The notes under the pieces are model-generated. The model was not told the DNA's origin and made no database searches. It saw only the letters and a list, made by a program, of their open reading frames with translations. A DNA stretch of 49,701 nucleotides from Ferruginibacter sp. (GTDB lineage Bacteria > Bacteroidota > Bacteroidia > Chitinophagales > Chitinophagaceae), in assembly GCA_025359625.1 (NCBI GenBank), contig JANYFT010000454.1, forward strand, positions 1-49,701. Reading direction: 5' to 3'. The position numbers and the translations under genes were made by a program. Each line of letters begins with the position of its first letter. The stretch's first letter is position 1. Shown one piece after another: positions 44,779 to 49,701 of the stretch.

Positions 44779-45942
44779 ATGAACAGAAAATTACGGATGG
44801 GCATGATCGGCGGCGGTAAAGACGCTTTCATTGGCGCCATACACCGCCTGGCATCCAACATGGATGGACTGATAGAACTGGCAGCCGGTGCTTTAAGTAT
44901 TAACCCGGATATTGCCCGTGAATCAGGTGAGATGCTTTTTTTACCAAAGGAAAGAACTTACCTCACCTATGATGAGCTGATAAAAAAAGAAAGTGAATTA
45001 CCTGCTGATAAAAGGATTGATTTTGTAACCATTGTTACACCCAACTTTGCCCACTTTGCCCCGGCAATGATGGCGCTGGATCATGGCTTTCATGTGGTGA
45101 TAGAAAAACCAATTGCCTTTACGTTAGAGGAAGCAAAGCAATTAAAAGCCAAGGTAGAAGAAAACGGTTTAATACTTTGCTTAACACACACCTACTCTGG
45201 TTACCCGATGGTTAAGCAGGCAAAAGCGATGTGTGCCGAAGGTGCTTTAGGAAAGATCAGGAAGGTTTGGGTAGAGTATCCGCAGGGATGGCTTAGTAAA
45301 TTAAGCGAACGGGAAGGCAATGCACAGGCAGCATGGCGCACAGACCCTACAAAAAGTGGCAAGAGCGGTTGCATGGGAGATATTGGAACACATGCTGCCC
45401 ACCTGGCAGAATATATTTCGGGTTTGCAAATAACACAGTTGTGTGCCGATTTAAATATTATGGTAGATGGGCGTGCGCTGGATGATGATGGCAATGTACT
45501 GCTAAAATTTAGTAATGGCGCAGCGGGCGTTTTAATGGCATCGCAGGTGGCGGCTGGCGAAGAAAATGCACTAAGAATAAGGTTGTACGGAGAAAAGGGT
45601 GGCATTGAATGGGCGCAACATGAGCCTAACATGTTACTGGTAAAATGGCTTGACCAACCAGCACAAATATTAAGGGCAGGCGCTAATTACGCCTCACTTA
45701 ACAGCTTTGCAAAAAACAGTTGCCGCACACCAGGTGGCCATCCGGAAGGATACCTGGAAGCCTTTGGAAATATTTATAGAAATTTTGCACAAACCTTATC
45801 TGCTAAAATTGATGGCACAACGCCTTCAAAAGAAGCATTGGATTTCCCTTCGGTGGAAGATGGTATCAGGGGCATGGCTTTTATTGATAATGTGGTGGCA
45901 AGCAGCCAGTCGGATACCAAATGGTTTGCGCATACAGTATAA
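44779..45942 (+). CDS. Gfo/Idh/MocA-family sugar oxidoreductase
   Basis: 387 residues, cytosolic. Rossmann GMIGGGKDAFIGAIHRLA at the start, the catalytic EKP in HVVIEKPIAFTLEEAKQL, and the second active-site stretch GCMGDIGTHAAHLAEYISG. The family reduces or oxidises keto-sugars, inositols and aminosugars with NAD(P). In a locus with GMC oxidases and DUF1080 hydrolases it is the natural candidate to reduce the free 3-keto-sugar inside the cell. First gene of the rightward operon. Confidence 0.9.
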   Translation: MNRKLRMGMIGGGKDAFIGAIHRLASNMDGLIELAAGALSINPDIARESGEMLFLPKERTYLTYDELIKKESELPADKRIDFVTIVTPNFAHFAPAMMALDHGFHVVIEKPIAFTLEEAKQLKAKVEENGLILCLTHTYSGYPMVKQAKAMCAEGALGKIRKVWVEYPQGWLSKLSEREGNAQAAWRTDPTKSGKSGCMGDIGTHAAHLAEYISGLQITQLCADLNIMVDGRALDDDGNVLLKFSNGAAGVLMASQVAAGEENALRIRLYGEKGGIEWAQHEPNMLLVKWLDQPAQILRAGANYASLNSFAKNSCRTPGGHPEGYLEAFGNIYRNFAQTLSAKIDGTTPSKEALDFPSVEDGIRGMAFIDNVVASSQSDTKWFAHTV

Positions 45943-45945
45943 AGC

Positions 45946-45981
45946 AATGTCTGATGTCTAATTTTTTGATGTCTGATTTCT
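45946..45981 (+). repeat. GATGTCTGATTT-type repeats
   Basis: ATGTCTGATGTCTAATTTTT and, directly after, TGATGTCTGATTTCTTTC. The same motif as at 20983-21148. It follows the Gfo/Idh stop by a few bases. Confidence 0.65.
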
Positions 45982-46091
45982 TTCAGTTTGTAATCTATTC
46001 TCTTTACTCCTTGCTTGGTTGATGTGGTAAAATACAAATAAACAAATATGGTAGTAAATTCAGGAGGAGTTCCAAAAAATTGAAAAAGTAT

Positions 46092-46150
46092 AAGGGAGTG
46101 ACACAACGATGATCCACATAGCTTCTTAGCCTGGACAACATCTTTTAAAT
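46092..46150 (+). repeat. Dispersed non-coding repeat, copy C
   Basis: AGGGAGTGACACAACGATGA, then CCACATAGCTTCTTAGCCTG and GACAACATCTTTTAAA. It matches 12208 and 37012 in order. It ends about 20 bases before the next ATG, so it may form part of that leader. Confidence 0.6.
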
Positions 46151-46171
46151 TAAATTTTTAACGACATATTT

Positions 46172-47227
46172 ATGACTACAGTAAAAGGACCTGGAATTTT
46201 TCTTGCACAATTTATGGGGGATGCTGCTCCGTTTAATTCGCTGGAGAGTATTTGCAAATGGGCCAAAAGCATCGGGTTTGTGGGTGTTCAAATTCCCAGT
46301 TGGGATGGCCGCCTGATTGACCTGCAAAAAGCGGCGGAAAGCAAAACTTATTGTGATGAACTGAAAGGCATTGTAAACGGCTGCGGATTGGAGATAACAG
46401 AATTATCTACTCACTTACAGGGACAACTGGTAGCAGTTAATCCTGCGTATGATGCTTTGTTTGATGGCTTTGCACCGGAAGCTTTTCGCAACAATCCCAA
46501 AGCAAGAACAGAATGGGCGGTACAACAATTAAAGTATGCAGCCATTGCTTCCAAAAACTTAGGATTGAATGCCCACGCCACTTTCAGCGGCGCTTTGCTG
46601 TGGCATACGGTGTATCCCTGGCCACAACGCCCTGCTGGTTTGGTTGAAACCGGCTTTACCGAACTGGCAAAAAGATGGCTGCCCATATTGAACCATTTTG
46701 ATGAACAGGGAGTTGACCTTTGTTATGAAATTCATCCCGGAGAAGATTTGCATGATGGCGTTAGTTACGAAATGTTTTTAGATAAAGTGAACAATCATAA
46801 AAGGGCCTGTTTATTATACGATCCTTCACACTTTGTATTGCAATGCCTTGATTATTTGGCATACATTGATCATTATCATGAGCGCATTAAAATGTTTCAT
46901 GTTAAAGATGCTGAGTTTAACCCTACCGGTAAACAAGGCGTGTATGGAGGTTATCAAAACTGGATTGACAGAGCAGGACGTTTTCGTTCACTGGGCGACG
47001 GGCAGGTTGATTTTAAAGGCATCTTCAGCAAACTGGCCGCCTACAATTACAAGGGCTGGGCGGTGATGGAATGGGAGTGTGCTATCAAACATCCGGAGGA
47101 TGGCGCCAAAGAAGGATCGGCATTTATCAAAGAACATATTATCCGTGTAACAGAAAAAGCATTTGATGATTTTGCCAACACCGGCAGCAACGAAAAATTT
47201 AACCGCACTGTTTTAGGATTAGAGTAG
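46172..47227 (+). CDS. Sugar phosphate isomerase/epimerase-like TIM-barrel protein, cytosolic
   Basis: 351 residues, no signal peptide (ATG 46172, MTTVKGPGIFLAQFMG). Xylose-isomerase-like barrel: GFVGVQIPSWDGRLID, GLEITELSTHLQGQL, HATFSGALLWHTVYPWP, DLCYEIHPGEDLHDG, CLLYDPSHFVLQCLDY, FHVKDAEFNPTG and WAVMEWEC. Glu, Asp and His ligands for one metal are in these stretches. The length, longer than typical 280-residue members, and the long loop FDGFAPEAFRNNPKARTEW fit the sugar-isomerase subgroup found beside Gfo/Idh genes. Confidence 0.88.
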   Translation: MTTVKGPGIFLAQFMGDAAPFNSLESICKWAKSIGFVGVQIPSWDGRLIDLQKAAESKTYCDELKGIVNGCGLEITELSTHLQGQLVAVNPAYDALFDGFAPEAFRNNPKARTEWAVQQLKYAAIASKNLGLNAHATFSGALLWHTVYPWPQRPAGLVETGFTELAKRWLPILNHFDEQGVDLCYEIHPGEDLHDGVSYEMFLDKVNNHKRACLLYDPSHFVLQCLDYLAYIDHYHERIKMFHVKDAEFNPTGKQGVYGGYQNWIDRAGRFRSLGDGQVDFKGIFSKLAAYNYKGWAVMEWECAIKHPEDGAKEGSAFIKEHIIRVTEKAFDDFANTGSNEKFNRTVLGLE

Positions 47228-47270
47228 TAATTTTAACCATCATAATTTTAAAGTATAAAAAAATATTGAC

Positions 47271-47684
47271 ATGAAAAGAATCATCACTATCTGTTTATTA
47301 TTTGCAGGCGTTTACGCATGTAACAATGGTACACCCGAAACAAAAACAGCAACCCCGGATGCAAAAGTGGAAGCGAAAGAGCCTGCTACTACTGCAAAAG
47401 CTGATCCTACAGACAGCCCCGAATTTCAAAAAGGACTTGAATTAATGAATAATTCAGACTGCAAGACCTGTCATAAAATTGATGAAAAACTAATAGGCCC
47501 TGCCTTTAGAGATGTTGCTAATAAATACCCCAACAATCCAGCAACGTTAGATACATTGGCCCACAAAATTATTAAGGGAGGCCAGGGAAATTGGGGAAGT
47601 ATTCCAATGGCTGCTCACGATAAATTATCTGTTGAAGATGCAACCGCAATGGCTAAATATGTTTTATTACTAAAAAATAATTAA
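47271..47684 (+). CDS. Class I cytochrome c, lipoprotein
   Basis: 137 residues. Lipoprotein signal with cleavage before Cys17 (LLFAGVYAC), a Glu/Lys/Thr-rich linker, then one haem c site CKTCH (about 63-67) and the axial Met in SIPMAAHDKLS. It sits on the periplasmic face. The next genes are DUF1080 and ThuA-like. It is the natural electron acceptor for the GMC dehydrogenases and passes electrons on to an oxidase. Confidence 0.93.
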   Translation: MKRIITICLLFAGVYACNNGTPETKTATPDAKVEAKEPATTAKADPTDSPEFQKGLELMNNSDCKTCHKIDEKLIGPAFRDVANKYPNNPATLDTLAHKIIKGGQGNWGSIPMAAHDKLSVEDATAMAKYVLLLKNN

Positions 47685-47694
47685 ACCAACAAAC

Positions 47695-48423
47695 ATGAAA
47701 ATAATCTCGATTGCCTTAGTGTCTTTTTTATTTAGCAGTAATAATACGGCTTTGATAAATAATTTAAAAGAAACACCTGTTGTTAGCAAAACGGAGATGG
47801 CCGTAGAGAAACGTGGATGGCAAATATTGTTTGATGGTAAAACAACAAAGGGCTGGCATACTTATGGCAAAAGTACCACGAATGACAGATGGAAAATTGC
47901 TGATGGCGCTTTGTACGTTGACAGCTCTATTAAAGAAGGTGGTGATATTGTGACCGATGAAGCATTTGACAATTTTGATTTAAAATTGGAATGGAAGATT
48001 TCAAAAAATGGCAACAGCGGTATTATCATTAACATACATGAAGATGCTGACAAATACAAAGAGACTTATAAAACCGGGCCTGAAATTCAGGTATTGGACA
48101 ATGATGGGCATCCGGATGGAAAAATTTTAAAACACCGGGCAGGTGACTTATATGATTTGATAAAAAGTTCATCTGAACCTGTGAAGGCGGTGGGCGAATG
48201 GAATGACGTGGAAATTATAAGCAACAAAGGCACGCTACAGATATTTTTAAATGGTACCAATGTGGTTACCACTACCATGTGGGATGATAACTGGAAACAA
48301 TTGATTGCTGGAAGTAAGTTTAAAAATATGCCGGATTTTGGAACATTTAAAAAAGGAAAAATAGCGTTGCAGGACCATGGTAACACTGTTTGGTACCGCA
48401 ACATTAAAATTAAAAAACTCTAA
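47695..48423 (+). CDS. DUF1080 (3-keto-disaccharide hydrolase family) protein
   Basis: 242 residues with a short hydrophobic start (MKIISIALVSFLFSSNN), so probably secreted. DUF1080 signature: WQILFDGKTTKGWHTYG, NFDLKLEWKISKNGNSGIII, the acidic TGPEIQVLDNDGHPDG and the end GNTVWYRNIKIKKL. Members cleave 3-keto-glycosides. It follows the cytochrome gene by 10 bp and precedes the ThuA-like gene by 10 bp. It shares layout but little sequence outside these stretches with the protein encoded at 6985. Confidence 0.9.
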   Translation: MKIISIALVSFLFSSNNTALINNLKETPVVSKTEMAVEKRGWQILFDGKTTKGWHTYGKSTTNDRWKIADGALYVDSSIKEGGDIVTDEAFDNFDLKLEWKISKNGNSGIIINIHEDADKYKETYKTGPEIQVLDNDGHPDGKILKHRAGDLYDLIKSSSEPVKAVGEWNDVEIISNKGTLQIFLNGTNVVTTTMWDDNWKQLIAGSKFKNMPDFGTFKKGKIALQDHGNTVWYRNIKIKKL

Positions 48424-48433
48424 AACCATCGTT

Positions 48434-49186
48434 ATGCCTGCCATTTTATTTTTTCGAAATACTTTTTTATTACTGTGTGTTTTTACCAGCGTTTCTTTTA
48501 CAGGTAATCATCCAAAAAAATTGCCGGTTGAAAAAAATAAAGTACTTGTTTTTTCAAAAACAAATGGTTACCGCCATGCCAGTATTGAAACCGGCATTGC
48601 GGCAATTAAAAAATTAGGTGCCGCCAATAACTTTGATGTTGATGCAACAGAAGACTCGGTTTATCTTACCGATGCTAATTGTAAAAAATACAAAGCCATT
48701 GTTTTTTTAAGTACCACAGGAACTGTTTTGGGTAAAGAACAAGAACTGGCTTTGCAAAGTTTTATACACGCTGGTGGTGGTTTTGTGGGCATTCATGCAG
48801 CAACAGATTGTGAGTACGAATGGCCCTGGTATGATAAAATGATTGGCGCTAATTTTTTATCGCATCCGCAGCAACAGGAGGCTAAATTAATTGTGGTGGA
48901 CAACACTCATCTATCAACAAAGCATTTACCCGCTACCTGGGTTAGAAAAGATGAGTGGTACAATTTTAAAAACATGAACCCTGAGGTAAAAATTTTAATA
49001 AAGATTGATGAAACAAGTTATAGCGGTGGTAAAAATGGCGACAGCCACCCAATGGCCTGGTACCAGCCTTATGAAGGTGGAAAAGTTTTTTATACTGAAT
49101 TAGGCCACACTGAAGAATCTTATAGTGATCCTTTATATCTGCAGCATATACTGGGCGGGATTCAATATGCAATGGGCACAAAATAA
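48434..49186 (+). CDS. ThuA-like domain protein, exported
   Basis: 250 residues from ATG 48434 (MPAILFFRNTFLLLCVF), which gives a signal peptide. The longer frame from 48377 overlaps the DUF1080 gene. ThuA-like (class I glutamine-amidotransferase-like) fold: VLVFSKTNGYRHASIETGI, YKAIVFLSTTG, GGGFVGIHAATDCEYEWPWYDKMIG, HPMAWYQPYEGGKVFYTELGH. ThuA proteins occur with ThuB-type dehydrogenases in 3-keto-disaccharide breakdown. Their reaction is little defined. Last gene of the rightward operon. Confidence 0.9.
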   Translation: MPAILFFRNTFLLLCVFTSVSFTGNHPKKLPVEKNKVLVFSKTNGYRHASIETGIAAIKKLGAANNFDVDATEDSVYLTDANCKKYKAIVFLSTTGTVLGKEQELALQSFIHAGGGFVGIHAATDCEYEWPWYDKMIGANFLSHPQQQEAKLIVVDNTHLSTKHLPATWVRKDEWYNFKNMNPEVKILIKIDETSYSGGKNGDSHPMAWYQPYEGGKVFYTELGHTEESYSDPLYLQHILGGIQYAMGTK

Positions 49187-49210
49187 AAATGTGTTGATTG
49201 TACATAATAT

Positions 49211-49241
49211 AAAAAAGGTAGTCAATATGACTACCTTTTTT
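49211..49241. terminator. Bidirectional rho-independent terminator
   Basis: AAAAAAGGTAGTC, loop AATAT, GACTACCTTTTTT: a 13-bp perfect stem with T-runs for both directions. It ends the rightward operon and the facing RND gene. Confidence 0.9.
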
Positions 49242-49245
49242 TCTT

Positions 49246-49701
49246 TTACAACCAGCTGCCATTCCAGGTATTGCTTGCAGCGGGGTCATCTTTTAATCTT
49301 CTTTTTCTGCGGTTAACATCCCTGCGATGACGGATGGAAGTAACAATCATCAGTGGCATAAATAAAAATATCAAGGGGGGTATGCCCATAAAACTGATCC
49401 ATTTCCCACCAAACATATTACGCATGGGGCGCTTTAATCTTTCTGCAATCAGGTACATGGCTGGTACAATTATCAGTGTCATAAAGAAGGCAAATGCCAA
49501 ACCAAAAATGATTGTCCAGCTTAATGGTTTCCAGAATGCCACGTTATCGCCGCCAAAGAAAATATGCGGATTTAACTCGGAGAACAAGGTTACAAAATTG
49601 ATGTTGAAACCAACGGCAATGGGGATGAAAGCAAGGATGGCAGCCAGTGCGGTAAGTAATACAGGGATGATACGTGTTTTGCCTGCCTGTATGATGGCTT
49701 C
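49246..49701 (-). CDS. C-terminal part of an RND-type efflux permease
   Basis: The frame is open from the window edge (KTRIIPVLLTALAAILAFIP) to TAA at 49246-49248, 151 residues, so the start lies beyond the window. It shows the last membrane helices of AcrB/HAE1-like permeases: AGKTRIIPVLLTAL, FVTLFSELNPHIFFGG, WTIIFGLAFAFFMTLIIVPAMY and a basic tail. RND permeases work with an adaptor and TolC in the envelope. The tail ends in a long Arg/Lys-rich stretch (HRRDVNRRKRRLKDD). Confidence 0.9.
   Translation of the reverse strand, partial: EAIIQAGKTRIIPVLLTALAAILAFIPIAVGFNINFVTLFSELNPHIFFGGDNVAFWKPLSWTIIFGLAFAFFMTLIIVPAMYLIAERLKRPMRNMFGGKWISFMGIPPLIFLFMPLMIVTSIRHRRDVNRRKRRLKDDPAASNTWNGSWL

Overview
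The window comes from an AT-rich Bacteroidota genome, most likely a Chitinophagaceae-like lineage. This is inferred from the protein families (PorP/SprF-like barrel, DUF5686, DUF4833, DUF1080, ThuA-like, NIPSNAP), from A-rich rather than Shine-Dalgarno leaders, and from promoters of the TAnnTTTG type. No rRNA, tRNA, CRISPR array or complete insertion sequence was seen.

Layout. 0-3.2 kb: the end of an unknown gene, then a tolC gene with two frameshifts and its HlyD-type adaptor. 3.2-8.0 kb: sparse, with an HD-domain protein, a cyclic-nucleotide-binding protein and a NIPSNAP/DUF1080 pair. 8.1-11.9 kb: small stress or detoxification-type genes, several broken (a GlxA-type regulator reduced to its two ends, and VOC, AHSA1 and PhnB-like genes with frameshifts). 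12.5-14.9 kb: a two-gene envelope unit. 15.1-18.8 kb: an AIM24-like protein, an arsenic locus (arsR, arsM, an aquaporin relic, arsC) and a Bax-inhibitor-1 family protein. 19.1-21.0 kb: a 2-oxoacid:acceptor oxidoreductase alpha subunit with no beta subunit beside it.

21.2-32.6 kb is the most striking region. Twelve co-directional minus-strand genes, many overlapping by 4 bases, appear to encode a whole route to inositol sphingolipids: serine palmitoyltransferase, a GNAT-like bacterial ceramide synthase candidate, an epimerase-like ceramide reductase candidate, myo-inositol-phosphate synthase, a PgpA-type phosphatase, a GtrA-like membrane protein, a DUF5686 outer-membrane protein, a CDP-alcohol phosphatidyltransferase, DUF4833, a fatty-acid-2-hydroxylase-like enzyme and a PAP2-type inositol-phosphoceramide synthase candidate. 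A MarR regulator leads the run. Its promoter is overlapped by an inverted repeat.

33.0-49.2 kb is a carbohydrate region organised around a divergent promoter area at 44.4-44.8 kb. Leftward genes: MFS transporter, hydroxypyruvate-isomerase-like protein, two near-duplicate GMC oxidoreductases, a gluconate-dehydrogenase subunit-3-like protein, an esterase-like hydrolase, a TIM-barrel isomerase, a GH9 glycosidase and an aldo/keto reductase. Rightward genes: Gfo/Idh/MocA oxidoreductase, TIM-barrel isomerase, lipoprotein cytochrome c, DUF1080 and ThuA-like protein. The set fits periplasmic oxidation of glycosides to 3-keto sugars followed by cleavage and isomerisation. The window ends inside an RND efflux pump gene.

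Cross-cutting observations: several apparent frameshifts look like one missing base in an A/T homopolymer, so assembly error must be weighed against real decay. Two gene relics (GlxA, aquaporin) keep both ends but lack the middle, which homopolymer error cannot explain. At least three families of small non-coding repeats are present.
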